Made by a program: the position numbers and the translations under genes. This document shows, piece after piece, positions 51,687 to 62,013 of a stretch of DNA of 64,000 nucleotides. Position 1 is the first letter of the stretch, and each line of letters starts with the position of its first letter. The notes beneath the pieces are model-generated. The model did no database searches and was not told the origin of the DNA. It saw only the letters and a list, made by a program, of their open reading frames with translations. The DNA is from Desemzia incerta (lineage in GTDB: Bacteria > Bacillota > Bacilli > Lactobacillales > Carnobacteriaceae), in assembly GCF_900115825.1 (NCBI RefSeq), contig NZ_FOXW01000009.1, positions 20,679-84,678 of the forward strand, written 5' to 3'.

Positions 51687-52343
51687 TCAACTCGGTTTAA
51701 TCACTAACTTGTATTCTTCCCAATGTGGATGAATACTTTCTTGCTTTCCGCGCAAATAGACTTTCCCATATTCATCAATCAGTCCATGAAATTTCTGCCA
51801 TTCTTTCAGCGTAAAATCAGCAGAGCTTTCTACATATCTCTTCAAACTTAGATAATCTGTACTCTGTTCACTGCCTAACTGGCGGAATAATTTGAGCGCA
51901 TAATTATCCGCTACAAACACAGGTATTTCAAAAGCGTACAACAATAGAACATCCGCGGTCTCATTACCTATCCCATTAAATTGAAGCAATCGCTCGCGCA
52001 ACTTATCCTGGTACTTGCATTTGATTTCTTCCAAATCAAATGCATGTTTTTTCAACCAACCAAAATAATCTAGAATCAGTTGAGATTTCCGTTTATGAAA
52101 TCCGCTCGAATAAATCAGTTCTTTCACTTCTTCAATGGTTAGAGCAGAAATAGCTTCCGGGTCGAAATGAGTGGCTTCGCCTATGCGCGCTAAAGAAAGA
52201 GTCGTATTGTGCCAGGTGGTATTTTGTACTAAAATAGCTCCCAACATCATTTCATAGACACTATCTGCCGGCCAAGTCGTTCCTGCGGTCACATAATGAT
52301 CCAACTGACTATACAGTTCTTTTAGATTGATTTCTTTCTTCAT
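51687..52343 (-). CDS. Endonuclease III-domain (HhH-GPD) DNA glycosylase-like protein
   Basis: The 218-residue protein has the HhH-GPD fold: MLGAILVQNTTWHNTTLSLARIG, a helix-hairpin-helix LLQFNGIGNETADVLLLYAF and the catalytic-Asp segment FVADNYALKLFRQLG. It lacks the C-terminal four-cysteine iron-sulfur cluster of Nth. This resembles the small glycosylase branch with QNTTW motifs, whose substrates are alkylated or mismatched bases. ATG 52343 (GGAAGG upstream) lies before the degV stop, so the genes overlap. Confidence 0.85.
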   Translation of the reverse strand: MKKEINLKELYSQLDHYVTAGTTWPADSVYEMMLGAILVQNTTWHNTTLSLARIGEATHFDPEAISALTIEEVKELIYSSGFHKRKSQLILDYFGWLKKHAFDLEEIKCKYQDKLRERLLQFNGIGNETADVLLLYAFEIPVFVADNYALKLFRQLGSEQSTDYLSLKRYVESSADFTLKEWQKFHGLIDEYGKVYLRGKQESIHPHWEEYKLVIKPS

Positions 52344-52368
52344 GCCTATTCCTTCCATTAAAATTAGA

Positions 52369-53223
52369 TTATTGCTCCATTCCAGCGATCCCAAAAGCAC
52401 CAGGTCCGCCGTGTGTAGAGATAACTGATCCAGCTTGGATCCAAGTTACGTTTTCAAATCCTTTTTCTTTAGCAGATTGCTCCATCTGTACTTTAACTTG
52501 TTCATCTAAACCGATTGAAAAGACGAAGTAGATCTGCTTTTTATCGATGGGGTATTTTTTCAAATAGTCTTTCAACAGTTCTTCTGCCACTCGACTCATT
52601 TTTCCTCGGTATTTCTTCGTAGAGACCAATTTTCCATCGATCAACTCAATCAACGGTTTGATTTGCAATAAAGAAGCACTGATATAAGCTGCATTCGACA
52701 CTCGTCCGCCAGCTTTTAAAAATTCTAAACTACCCGGTACGAATGACATTCTGCTTTTCGGCACACTAGCTTGAATTTTTTGAATCAGTTCGTCCATCGG
52801 AATATCTGGGTTTGATTCTAAAAGTTGAGCTGCATATAACGTCACTACCGTCAATCCCGCAGAAACGTTCAACGCATCGATTAAATAAATATCCTCGAAG
52901 TTTTCTGCAGCAATCTCAGCGTTATGGAAAGAAGAAGATGCTTTTGAGGTGTATCCAATGTGGACGATCGTACAGTCAGGATTTTCGGCTTTTATTTGTG
53001 CAAAAAACTCTTCGTACTCATTTGGATTAGTTGATGTAGTGGAAGGTATCAATTTCGTTCTATTGTAATAGTCATAAATTTTACTGACCGGTAATGATCC
53101 ATCGTCTTTATAATCTGTTCCATCCATCACTACATGCATGGGTACGGTTTTGATGTTGTGTTTTTCAGCTAACTCTTTGGGCAAGTCAGCCCCGCTCTCT
53201 GTCGTAAAAATAATCTTTCTCAT
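52369..53223 (-). CDS. DegV family fatty-acid-binding protein
   Basis: The 284-residue protein has the DegV features ESGADLPKELAEKHNIKTVPMHV, the STTSTNPNEYEEFF loop, HIGYTSKASSSFHNAEIAA and STHGGPGAFGIAGM near the C-terminus. The family binds fatty acids; the FakB-type members deliver them to the FakA kinase for phospholipid synthesis. No fakA is nearby, so whether it is FakB is unclear. AGGAGG precedes the start. Confidence 0.93.
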   Translation of the reverse strand: MRKIIFTTESGADLPKELAEKHNIKTVPMHVVMDGTDYKDDGSLPVSKIYDYYNRTKLIPSTTSTNPNEYEEFFAQIKAENPDCTIVHIGYTSKASSSFHNAEIAAENFEDIYLIDALNVSAGLTVVTLYAAQLLESNPDIPMDELIQKIQASVPKSRMSFVPGSLEFLKAGGRVSNAAYISASLLQIKPLIELIDGKLVSTKKYRGKMSRVAEELLKDYLKKYPIDKKQIYFVFSIGLDEQVKVQMEQSAKEKGFENVTWIQAGSVISTHGGPGAFGIAGMEQ

Positions 53224-53441
53224 TTTTTCTCCTCCTAGGTATACTTGCTTTTTTCACCAATTATTTATTCTCGTTTTAAAATCCCTTACATTTTTCAGTA
53301 TAGCATTTTCAATACCTTTAAGGAATTTATAATTGGTTGGCTTTTGGACGGACTTTGAAAAGAAGATAAGGAATAAAAAAGACTCTTAAAAGATGGACAA
53401 GGTCTAGCAATAATCAATTTAGATCAATAGATTTAATTCTG

Positions 53442-53498
53442 CAAAAAGCAACGCAAAGGATTCATTAGTGTATACGTTAATGAACTCTTTGCGTTGCT
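53442..53498 (-). terminator. Terminator of the cop operon
   Basis: A long imperfect stem begins AGCAACGCAAAG, and its minus-strand partner ends in GCTTTTTGC. The DNA from 53224 to 53440 has no ORF or recognised element. Confidence 0.8.
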
Positions 53499-53619
53499 GT
53501 ATTTGCTTTACACTTATCTAAAAACAATAGGGATTAAAACACCTATTTATATTCATTCTCTGAAATTTTAATCTAACTTCTAAACTAAAGTTGAAAGAAT
53601 TTTCTCCACTACGAAACAA

Positions 53620-55785
53620 TCAGTTCTTCAATCTAAGCGTCATCGCATTGATCGCTACGATCACAGTAGACAATGACATCAATATGGCGCCAACTGCTGG
53701 ACTCAGAGTAAAGCCTATTGGGGCTAGGATTCCTGCTGCTAACGGAATCGCAACAAAGTTATATCCCGCTCCCCACAATAGATTTTGTTTCATCTTGCTG
53801 GTTGTTTTTTGAGCCAGCTCAATAAAGGACTCAATGTCTCCAGGGTCCGACTGGGTCAAAATCACATCTGCCGAATCTAAGGCTACTTGAGTTCCTGCTC
53901 CAACGGCTACTCCAACATCTGCAAGAGCAAGAGAAGGTGCATCGTTTACTCCATCACCTACCATGATGACCGTCTTACCTTGATTTTTCAGCGACTCCAC
54001 TAAGTTGTATTTGTCTTCTGGAGATTGATTAGCTTTGTAGTCGATACCTAGTTCGGTTGCAACGGCTTTAGCTGCAGTTTCATTATCCCCCGTAGCCATC
54101 AATGGCCGGATCCCATTTGCTTTCAATACTTTAATGAGTTCTGAACTCGTTTTTTTCAATTCATCTCCCAAAGCTACTGTTCCAATTGCTTGATCATTTT
54201 CTAATAAGACACTGAGGGTTGCCCCTGCAGGTGTATTTACTGGTAAATCTTTGCCATAAGCTTTTTGACTGATCAGTTTATACTGTTTGTCATTAGCGGT
54301 TCCGTTGACTCCAGCGCCTGATATGACATCAATAGAATCGAACAGGACCGGCTTAATGCCTTTTCTGTCTGCATAAGCTCTAATGGACTGCGCAATTGGA
54401 TGACTCGATCCGCCTTCGATTCCTGCCATCAACGCTATCAGTTCCGATTGGGAATAACTCTCATCCAACGCCTCAACTTCCAATACTTTAAAGTCACCAG
54501 TAGTTAATGTGCCCGTTTTATCCAACACCATCACATCAGCATTTATGGCCAATTCCAATGCTTCACGGTCTTTGACTAACAATCCTCTGCTTGCCCCTAG
54601 ACTAGTGCTGCGTGCTACAACTAAAGGAATGGCTAAACCTAACGCATGAGGACAGGCAATGACTAAAGTCGTTACGGTAAAAATAACGGCATTTTCTATA
54701 TCTGCTGCCAACAACCAGACGACAAAAGCGACTCCTGCAACTGCTACCGCAATGTAAAACAACCATCCTGCTACTTTTTGCGCAATGTTTTCAGCTCTTG
54801 AAGGTTGATCTTGAGCTTGTCGAATAAGGGTTTGGACTTGAGAAATAAACGATTTATCTCCGGTTTCTTTTACTTCTACATACAAAATACTGTCGCCGTT
54901 TGTTGAGCCGCCAATAACTTGTTCTCCTTCACCTTTTTCAACAGACTTCGATTCACCAGTCAAAAGTGCTTCGTTCACCCGAGACTCGCCACTTTTGATT
55001 ACACCATCGGCTGGTATATTTTCGCCTGCTTGTACCCGTACAATATCTCCAACTTTTAATTCAGACACTGAGCGCGTCTCAATTGAATCGTCTTCCAACA
55101 CCACATGAGCATCTTTCGGCAGTAACTCAGCTAAAGATTGTTGTGCATCGCCTGCTTCACCTACTGCTTTCATTTCGATCCAATGTCCTAACAGCATAAT
55201 TAAAATCAAAGATGCAAATTCAAAGAAAAAATCCATCACGTGTTCGTTTGTCAGATACCTGGCTGCCACTGCATACACACTATACAAATACGAAACGGTG
55301 ACTCCTAAAGTAATCAGCGCCATCATTCCCGGAGCTCGTTGTTTAAATTCATCTACAGCCCCTTGATAAAATGGTTTCCCCCCGTAAACGAATAAAACTG
55401 TTGCCAATATAGCTACCAAGATATCCGAGTAAGGAAACGTAAATTGTAACGGAAGTGTGATTCCCATCAGTGGCGACAAAATCAAGATCACAATTCCTAA
55501 AGGCAGCGACTTCAAAAAAATCTCTTTGAAATTCCCATGGTGATGATGTCCGCCATGGCCCATGTGATCATGATGATCACCATGGTTATGCTCTGTGTGA
55601 TGATGATGATCATGTGTTTCAGAAGGATTTGAATCCTCCTGCATCCCTTCTTCTACTTGTTCTTCATGATAAATATGACCCACGTGTTCTTCATCCATAG
55701 ATTTGTGATGATGCATATGCTCATGACCATTGTGGTGATGGTGGTGGTCATGATGTTGATGCTCATCGATATTTTTCTTATCCAT
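53620..55785 (-). CDS. copB: Copper-transporting P1B-type ATPase, CopB type
   Basis: The 721-residue pump expels copper or silver. The first 85 residues are a histidine-rich region (HHDHHHHHNGHEHMHHH, HDHHHHTEHNHGDHHD) replacing CxxC metal domains. The transmembrane motif is CPH (ACPHALGLAIPLV), with DKTGTLTTG, TGES and GDGVNDAPS. These are the marks of Enterococcus hirae CopB. It is the last gene of the cop run, about 110 nt after copZ. Confidence 0.94.
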   Translation of the reverse strand: MDKKNIDEHQHHDHHHHHNGHEHMHHHKSMDEEHVGHIYHEEQVEEGMQEDSNPSETHDHHHHTEHNHGDHHDHMGHGGHHHHGNFKEIFLKSLPLGIVILILSPLMGITLPLQFTFPYSDILVAILATVLFVYGGKPFYQGAVDEFKQRAPGMMALITLGVTVSYLYSVYAVAARYLTNEHVMDFFFEFASLILIMLLGHWIEMKAVGEAGDAQQSLAELLPKDAHVVLEDDSIETRSVSELKVGDIVRVQAGENIPADGVIKSGESRVNEALLTGESKSVEKGEGEQVIGGSTNGDSILYVEVKETGDKSFISQVQTLIRQAQDQPSRAENIAQKVAGWLFYIAVAVAGVAFVVWLLAADIENAVIFTVTTLVIACPHALGLAIPLVVARSTSLGASRGLLVKDREALELAINADVMVLDKTGTLTTGDFKVLEVEALDESYSQSELIALMAGIEGGSSHPIAQSIRAYADRKGIKPVLFDSIDVISGAGVNGTANDKQYKLISQKAYGKDLPVNTPAGATLSVLLENDQAIGTVALGDELKKTSSELIKVLKANGIRPLMATGDNETAAKAVATELGIDYKANQSPEDKYNLVESLKNQGKTVIMVGDGVNDAPSLALADVGVAVGAGTQVALDSADVILTQSDPGDIESFIELAQKTTSKMKQNLLWGAGYNFVAIPLAAGILAPIGFTLSPAVGAILMSLSTVIVAINAMTLRLKN

Positions 55786-55894
55786 TCAAATCACTCCTTC
55801 ATTTTATATTGAGGATTTAAACCTCATCTAAATCAAAGAAAAGTTTAAATAAAAACGCCTATCTCATTAAATAAGACAAGCGTTCTGTTTTCAA

Positions 55895-56116
55895 TTAGGC
55901 ATCCATTTCCTTGATGCCAACTACTGAATAATTTGTATCTGATAACGACTCGCGCAATTCATTTTCATCTATTGCTGAATTCCCTTCAATAAGGGCGCTT
56001 TTAGCTTCTAAATTGACAACGACATCGTTGACTCCTTCAACACCTAAAAAACGTTGTTTTACAGCATTTGAGCAGCCTTCACATTTCATACCTTCAATTG
56101 TAATTTCTTTTCTCAT
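55895..56116 (-). CDS. copZ: Copper chaperone CopZ
   Basis: The 73-residue protein is one HMA domain with GMKCEGC at residues 9-15. CopZ carries Cu(I) to CopY and the ATPases. It lies between copA and copB, the usual place, about 60 nt after copA. Confidence 0.92.
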   Translation of the reverse strand: MRKEITIEGMKCEGCSNAVKQRFLGVEGVNDVVVNLEAKSALIEGNSAIDENELRESLSDTNYSVVGIKEMDA

Positions 56117-56176
56117 CTGTCATTTCTCCTTTTGTTTTGTCATTATCTCTAGTGTAATCCTCATCGAGTTAAACGG

Positions 56177-58636
56177 CTACTGATTTGCAGACGGCGTAAA
56201 TCGTTTCAGTCTTAAAGCATTCAATAATACCGATACAGAACTGAAGCTCATCGCTGCTCCAGCAATCATCGGGTTCAATAATGGTCCGCCGAATAGATAC
56301 AACAAGCCCATTGCAACCGGAATACCCAATGTATTGTAAGCAAATGCCCAGAATAAGTTTTCTTTGATGTTCTTAATGGTAGCTTTGCTTAGTTCAATGG
56401 CTGTTGGTACATCTATTAAATCGCTGCGCATCAAAACAATATCCGCAGACTCGATCGCAACGTCCGTTCCTGATCCAATCGCAATTCCAATGTCCGCTTG
56501 AGCTAGTGCGGGAGCATCATTGATTCCATCTCCAACCATCGCGACTTTTTTGCCTTCTTCTTGCAATTTTTTGATTTCTTTCGCTTTGTCTTCCGGTAAG
56601 ACTTCACTTAAGACACGATCCACACCCACTTGTTTCGCAATAGCCTCAGCAGTTCGACGATTGTCCCCTGTAATCATCACTACTTCGATCCCCATACGGT
56701 GCAGCTTAGAGATTGCCTGACCACTTGTCTCTTTTACTGTATCGGCTACAGCAATGATTCCCATTAAGTCATCATTTTTAGCTACATACATCGGTGTTTT
56801 CCCTTCACCAGCTAATTCATCTGATTTGCCGGAGAAATCATCCAGCGAAATCTGTTGGTGCTCCATCATTTTCTTATTACCGAGTGCATACACGTCTCCA
56901 TCAATTTGAACAACGATTCCGTGTCCAGGAACCGCATTGAAAGAGTTCGTTTTGCGCAAATGCAATCCTTTTTCTTCTGCTGCACGAACGATTGCTTCAC
57001 CTAATGGGTGTTCTGATCCCTTTTCAGCAGAAGCCGAAATCGTCAGCAACTCTTCATCTGAAATGCCTGTTGCAGATAAAATATCTGTCACTTTGGGTTT
57101 ACCTTCTGTAATTGTTCCAGTCTTGTCTAATACGACTGTCTGGACTTTATGAGTGGTTTCCAACGCCGCCCCGCTTTTGATCAAAACTCCATGTTCAGCA
57201 CCTTTTCCTGTACCGACCATGATCGCTGTCGGCGTTGCTAAACCTAAAGCACATGGACAAGCAATGACTAAAACAGAAATCGCTATACTTAATGCAAAGA
57301 CGCCAGATTGACCACCAATAAACCAAGCCGCTCCCGCTAAAACAGCCAGTACCATAACGATCGGTACAAAATAACCTGAAATGATGTCTGCCAATTTGGC
57401 AATTGGAGCTTTGGATCCTTGCGCATCTTCCACTAATTTGATGACTTGCGCAAGAGCTGTGTCTTTACCGACTTTTGTCGCTTTGTATTGAATTGTTCCA
57501 TTTTTATTAATGCTGGCTCCGATCACTTGGGAACCAACTGATTTCTCCACAGGGATACTTTCCCCTGTTAACATCGCTTCATCAACAGAAGTCGTTCCCT
57601 CAGTGACAACACCGTCTACCGGCATTTTTTCTCCCGGACGAACCACCACAATGTCGCCAACTTGAACTGCCTCTACAGAAATCTCCGTTTCTTTGCCGTC
57701 GCGCAGGACTTTGGCTGTTTTTGGCGCCAATCCCATCAATTTCTTAATGGCTTCAGAGGTTTTCCCTTTCGAACGAGCTTCAAAGTATTTCCCTAAAGTA
57801 ATCAGCGTTAAAATAACTGCCGCTGACTCGTAATACAGATCCATTGCCAACGAATCGTTCCCTTGCCAAATGGATACCGTAGCAACCAAGCTATAGATAA
57901 ATGCTGCACTGGTTCCTAAAGCCACCAAAGAATCCATGTTAGGGTGTCTTTTTACTAACGCTTTAAATCCTGTAGTGAAGAACTTTTTCCCTAATACCAT
58001 TACTGGAATGGTCAATATCAATTGAACTAATGCAAACACACCAGCATGATGCATCGGATCTAAAAAGCTTGGCAACGGTGCTCCAATCATATGCCCCATC
58101 GAAATGTACAGTAGCGGTACAGTGAATACTGCTGACAACCAGAAACGACGCCACATTTCTTTCATGTGAGCTTCTTTTTTCTCGCGGTCTTCGTCGATCG
58201 AATCTGCATTACTGACTTCTTCATGAGCACTATACCCAGAAGCCGAAACCGCACCTGTAATATCATTGACAGAAAGAATAGACGGATCATATTGGACAGT
58301 CATTTTTTCAGTCGCTAAGTTTACTGTCGAATTCGCAACACCGTTTAAATTCGCTGTTGCTTTTTCAACCGTTTGAGCACAACTTGCGCAACTCATTCCT
58401 TCGATCACAAACGTTTTTGTCTGGCCTTCTTCCACCGCTTTATAGCCAGATGCATCAACTGCAGACTTGATGTCTTCCATATTTGTTTTGGCTTCATCAA
58501 ATTGGACGGTTAACTTTTCCGTCATCAGATTTACATTCGCCTCTTTTACCCCCGCTAGTTTAGCCGCAGCCTTTTCAACCGTTTGGGCACAACTTGCGCA
58601 GCTCATTCCTTCTATTTTCATTGTTTTTTGTACCAT
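56177..58636 (-). CDS. copA: Copper-transporting P1B-type ATPase, CopA type
   Basis: The 819-residue pump has two N-terminal HMA domains, each with GMSCASC (near residues 9 and 82), and eight membrane helices. It has the CPC motif ([14 protein letters not shown]), [13 protein letters not shown], the HP locus SEHPLGEAI and GDGINDAPA. The CPC and second HMA identify CopA. It starts about 20 nt after copY, and the run shares one promoter before copY. Confidence 0.96.
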   Translation of the reverse strand: MVQKTMKIEGMSCASCAQTVEKAAAKLAGVKEANVNLMTEKLTVQFDEAKTNMEDIKSAVDASGYKAVEEGQTKTFVIEGMSCASCAQTVEKATANLNGVANSTVNLATEKMTVQYDPSILSVNDITGAVSASGYSAHEEVSNADSIDEDREKKEAHMKEMWRRFWLSAVFTVPLLYISMGHMIGAPLPSFLDPMHHAGVFALVQLILTIPVMVLGKKFFTTGFKALVKRHPNMDSLVALGTSAAFIYSLVATVSIWQGNDSLAMDLYYESAAVILTLITLGKYFEARSKGKTSEAIKKLMGLAPKTAKVLRDGKETEISVEAVQVGDIVVVRPGEKMPVDGVVTEGTTSVDEAMLTGESIPVEKSVGSQVIGASINKNGTIQYKATKVGKDTALAQVIKLVEDAQGSKAPIAKLADIISGYFVPIVMVLAVLAGAAWFIGGQSGVFALSIAISVLVIACPCALGLATPTAIMVGTGKGAEHGVLIKSGAALETTHKVQTVVLDKTGTITEGKPKVTDILSATGISDEELLTISASAEKGSEHPLGEAIVRAAEEKGLHLRKTNSFNAVPGHGIVVQIDGDVYALGNKKMMEHQQISLDDFSGKSDELAGEGKTPMYVAKNDDLMGIIAVADTVKETSGQAISKLHRMGIEVVMITGDNRRTAEAIAKQVGVDRVLSEVLPEDKAKEIKKLQEEGKKVAMVGDGINDAPALAQADIGIAIGSGTDVAIESADIVLMRSDLIDVPTAIELSKATIKNIKENLFWAFAYNTLGIPVAMGLLYLFGGPLLNPMIAGAAMSFSSVSVLLNALRLKRFTPSANQ

Positions 58637-58658
58637 CGTTACCCTCCTTTAATCCTTC

Positions 58659-59105
58659 TTATCCATGCATGTGTTGGCAAGTACATTGTCCAGGAACACA
58701 GTCACAAGGTACTTCATCAACAGCTGTCAGTTTTTTTTCCTCCAAAATCGATTCGAGCAACGCTACATCATCATGGCTTAACGTGGCTTCACTGAGCAGA
58801 TCTGCTATCGTTTCCCCAACTTTTCGATTGCAGACATTTTGCAAAATACTTTGAGCCGCATTTTTCACTTCAGCTTCTTCACTCACAGCAGCTGAATAAA
58901 TGAATCGATTTCCTTCATTTTCTGTGATCAAAGCCCCTTTTTTAACGAGACGTCCGATCAATGTTTTAGTCGTAGCCGGCTTCCAATCCATTTTGTTTTG
59001 CAAAACAGAACTGATGTCTTTGCTGGTTGCATTTTTTAATGTCCACACGACTCGCATGATTTCCCATTCAGCCCCGCTGATTTTCGTTTTCTCAACAACT
59101 TCCAT
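58659..59105 (-). CDS. copY: Copper-responsive repressor CopY
   Basis: The 148-residue protein has a BlaI/MecI-type winged helix (EWEIMRVVWTLKNATSKDISSVL). The C-terminal cysteine motif CDCVPGQCTCQ binds zinc in the repressor form and copper when releasing DNA. CopY operators of the TACANNTGTA type lie just upstream, so it probably represses its own operon. It is the first gene of copYAZB. Confidence 0.95.
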   Translation of the reverse strand: MEVVEKTKISGAEWEIMRVVWTLKNATSKDISSVLQNKMDWKPATTKTLIGRLVKKGALITENEGNRFIYSAAVSEEAEVKNAAQSILQNVCNRKVGETIADLLSEATLSHDDVALLESILEEKKLTAVDEVPCDCVPGQCTCQHMHG

Positions 59106-59130
59106 CGTCTTCTTCCTTTCGTAAAAAAAT

Positions 59131-59193
59131 TATATCGTTTACGTTTGTAATCATCCACAACTAAAGTTTACAACTGTAATCGATTTAAGTCAA
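59131..59193 (-). promoter_or_regulatory. cop promoter with CopY boxes
   Basis: TACAACTGTA (59169-59178) is a perfect cop box, and TACGTTTGTA (59140-59149) matches with one change, 29 bp away. On the minus strand TTGACT (59188-59193) and TAAACT (59165-59170) have a 17-nt spacer that contains the perfect box, so CopY binding would block polymerase. A TATAAT also lies near 59131-59136. Confidence 0.85.
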
Positions 59194-59310
59194 CCCTTTT
59201 GTTTCTAATGGTCAAATCTATGCTAAAATAAGACAGTAGTTTTCTAGTACTACCTTACCTTATTTACTAAATAGTGTAGAAAAATAGTTCTAGTATTGAA
59301 AGGAGATTGA

Positions 59311-60126
59311 ATGATGAAAGTAGGTTTTATCGGTACAGGCAACATGACGAGTGCCATCGTAAAAGGGATCGTTGCTTCAGGGCAGATGCCTAAAGAGAAT
59401 CTTTATCTTTCTAACCGAACACCAGAAAAACGAGATCGATTAGCTAGTGAAACAGGGGCTACGGTGTGTTCATCCAATGAGGAACTGGTGTCAACAGTAG
59501 ATGTTGTCATCTTAGCCATTAAGCCGAATTTATTTTCTACCGTGCTCCCAGAATTAGCCCCATTACTGATCGAACACAATCCTGTCGTTGTTTCTATTGC
59601 AGCAGGTATTTCTTTATCTCAAATGCATTCCATGATCGGACAAGATTCAGCTATGCGCATTATTCGTGTCATGCCTAATTTAAATTCGCAGATCAGTGAA
59701 GGAATGGCTGCAGTTTGCGGGAATGACCATGCTACTGCTGAAGAAATTGATTTTATTGTCAGTGTGTTTGAATCGATTGGTGAAGCCATCGTGATGAAAG
59801 AAGAAGATTTTAGCGTCTTTTCTGCGATTGCAGGCTGTTCTCCAGCATTTACCTTTTTATTTGTCGATGCTCTTTCTCGAGCAGCTGTCAAATACGGTAT
59901 CCCAAAAGAGATGGCCACTAAAATCGCTGCCCAAGCGGTTCTCGGCAGCGGTAAAATGCTCAAAGAAAGTGACCAGACACCTTGGAACTTGATTGATCAA
60001 GTCTCTTCTCCAGGTGGCACTACTATCGAAGGTGTACTGGCTTTAGAAGAAAACGGGTTTATGACTTCTGTGGTTAAAGCCGTTGACGCCGTTGTAGAAA
60101 AAGATCGAAATATGAACAAAGAATAA
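59311..60126 (+). CDS. proC: Pyrroline-5-carboxylate reductase
   Basis: ProC reduces pyrroline-5-carboxylate to proline with NAD(P)H, the last step after ProB and ProA. The 271-residue protein starts with the Rossmann motif GFIGTGNMTSAIVKG. It has RVMPNLNSQISEGM, GCSPAFTFLFVDAL and the active-site segment SPGGTTIEGVLALEENG. AAAGGAG precedes ATG 59311 or 59314. It stands alone, far from proBA. Confidence 0.95.
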   Translation: MMKVGFIGTGNMTSAIVKGIVASGQMPKENLYLSNRTPEKRDRLASETGATVCSSNEELVSTVDVVILAIKPNLFSTVLPELAPLLIEHNPVVVSIAAGISLSQMHSMIGQDSAMRIIRVMPNLNSQISEGMAAVCGNDHATAEEIDFIVSVFESIGEAIVMKEEDFSVFSAIAGCSPAFTFLFVDALSRAAVKYGIPKEMATKIAAQAVLGSGKMLKESDQTPWNLIDQVSSPGGTTIEGVLALEENGFMTSVVKAVDAVVEKDRNMNKE

Positions 60127-60127
60127 C

Positions 60128-60165
60128 AAAAAGGCTTCTGCTCATTTTTGAGCAGAAGCCTTTTT
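60128..60165. terminator. Bidirectional terminator between proC and mntD
   Basis: AAAAAGGCTTCTGCTC pairs with GAGCAGAAGCCTTTTT, with A and T runs on both sides. Confidence 0.9.
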
Positions 60166-60173
60166 AGTGAATT

Positions 60174-61088
60174 TTAACGCTGTTCCATCTCTTGTTTCGT
60201 TTTCCATTTGTACAATTTCTTTTGCTGCTTTGAACGACGCAGCGTTTTTTTGAGCCAGCCTTTTTCCGGAGAAAACAAGAATGCTGCAAATGCTGTGACA
60301 CCTGTGACAACAGCAATCATTCCAGCTAGTGAAGCATCTACAGCGAAAGCCAGCTGCACACCAACTATACTATTGATGACAGCGGTTATGACAGTTACCC
60401 AAATCATGTGATGCAATTGCCGTGTGAGAAGGTACCCTGTTAAAGCAGGACCTACCATAAAACCGACGACCAACACTGATCCCACAGAATCATAAGCTCC
60501 AACAGCCGTCAGTGAAACTAAAGACATTAGTCCATAATGCAATAACACTGGAGAAAATCCTAATGCAGCAGCTAAAGCCGCATCAAAAGTAGAGAGTTTC
60601 AACTCTTTATAAAAAAGGAGTATAAACACACTATTGATCAATAGAATAACTATCCTCGTCCATAATGCTTGTGGTCCAATATCCATTCCGAACAATTGAG
60701 TCCGCTTGAAAGGAGCAAAAGCCAATTCCCCCATCAATACAGAATCGGTATCCAAATGTACACTTCCTGCATAGCGCGTGATCAAGATGATGGCTATACT
60801 GAAAAACAAAGGAAACACGATCCCGATTGCAGCGTCTCCACTCAATAATTTCGTTCGTTGTAGAGCACCGATCACCCATACTGTAGCCACACCGACAAGG
60901 GTAGCTCCCAGCATCAATAAAGGAGAATTTAAATCTTGAGTCGCAAAGAACGCTAAAACAATTCCTAACAAAACGGTATGCGTTATAGCATCAGACAGCA
61001 TCGTCATGCTTCTCAAAACTAGAAAAACACCTGGTAAAGCACAAGCAACTGCTACTACAATGGCAATCAATTGAATTTCAACCAGCAT
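60174..61088 (-). CDS. mntD: Metal ABC transporter permease, second subunit
   Basis: The 304-residue protein has the ABC-3 permease fold, with eight or so helices, TMLSDAITHTVLLGIVLAF and GDAAIGIVFPLFF near the N-terminus and GAYDSVGSVLVVGFMVGPALTGYL in the core. A basic tail follows. Together with the other permease it resembles the heterodimeric MntC-MntD of Bacillus. The start overlaps the previous gene by 11 nt. Confidence 0.9.
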   Translation of the reverse strand: MLVEIQLIAIVVAVACALPGVFLVLRSMTMLSDAITHTVLLGIVLAFFATQDLNSPLLMLGATLVGVATVWVIGALQRTKLLSGDAAIGIVFPLFFSIAIILITRYAGSVHLDTDSVLMGELAFAPFKRTQLFGMDIGPQALWTRIVILLINSVFILLFYKELKLSTFDAALAAALGFSPVLLHYGLMSLVSLTAVGAYDSVGSVLVVGFMVGPALTGYLLTRQLHHMIWVTVITAVINSIVGVQLAFAVDASLAGMIAVVTGVTAFAAFLFSPEKGWLKKTLRRSKQQKKLYKWKTKQEMEQR

Positions 61089-62013
61089 ATTCTTTCCCCT
61101 CCTTTTTTCCTTCCATTTGTTTCTTATACATTTGCTGCTGTTTTTTCTGAGAGATATATTTTCGAATCAAACCGCGGTTAGGAGCAAAAAACAAACTGAA
61201 GACTACAAATACACTCATCACCAGTACGATAGTAGGACCAGTAGGGATTTGTTTTCCAAGTGAACTGAGTATCGTTCCAATCACTCCAGAGAAGAACCCA
61301 AACACGCCCGCTAATCCCATGACCCCGCTTAATCGGTCAGTCCATTGTCTGGCAGCTACCGATGGTCCGATCACCAAAGCACTCATTAAAATGACCCCTA
61401 CCGATTCTAATCCCAAAATAATGACTAAGACCATCATCGTAGACAACAAAAATTGGAGTATGGAACTAGAAAAACCAGCTGTTTGAGCAAAAACAGGGTC
61501 AAAAGTAAAGACTTTGAATTCCTTCCAAAATACACCCACTAAGACTAACAGTACGATTCCGATAATGCTGATCATTCTGACATCGGACAGCAGCATTGAT
61601 GAAGCTTGTCCATAAATAAAGTTATCCAGACCTGCCTGATTTGCATTGGGCTGATCTTGGATATACGTCAACAATACTAAACCAAGACCGAAAAAACTCG
61701 ATAAAATCAATGACAGCGCACTATCGAATTTCACCACATTTTTTCGGCTCATCCATTGGATCAAAAAAGTAGCAAACAGCCCGCTAACGGCTGCGCCGAT
61801 CATCAAAACGATCCATTCTTTTCGTCCAATAAATAAAAATCCAATAGCAATTCCTGGCAGAGCTGCATGACTCAAAGCATCTCCCAGCAAACTCTCTTTC
61901 CTTAAAGTAGCGTATGTTCCGATCACTCCACTAAGGAGTCCAAGAAATCCTGTCCCCAAAGCTACGAGTTGAAACGTATAGTCGCTCAATAACGAAGTCA
62001 ATTGTTCTATCAT
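61078..62013 (-). CDS. mntC: Metal ABC transporter permease, first subunit
   Basis: The 311-residue ABC-3 permease has GVIGTYATLRKESLLGDALSHAALPGIA, the family core, and GVILMSALVIGPSVAARQW. It overlaps the ATPase gene by 4 nt (ATGA), so the two are coupled. Confidence 0.92.
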   Translation of the reverse strand: MIEQLTSLLSDYTFQLVALGTGFLGLLSGVIGTYATLRKESLLGDALSHAALPGIAIGFLFIGRKEWIVLMIGAAVSGLFATFLIQWMSRKNVVKFDSALSLILSSFFGLGLVLLTYIQDQPNANQAGLDNFIYGQASSMLLSDVRMISIIGIVLLVLVGVFWKEFKVFTFDPVFAQTAGFSSSILQFLLSTMMVLVIILGLESVGVILMSALVIGPSVAARQWTDRLSGVMGLAGVFGFFSGVIGTILSSLGKQIPTGPTIVLVMSVFVVFSLFFAPNRGLIRKYISQKKQQQMYKKQMEGKKEGKEYAG

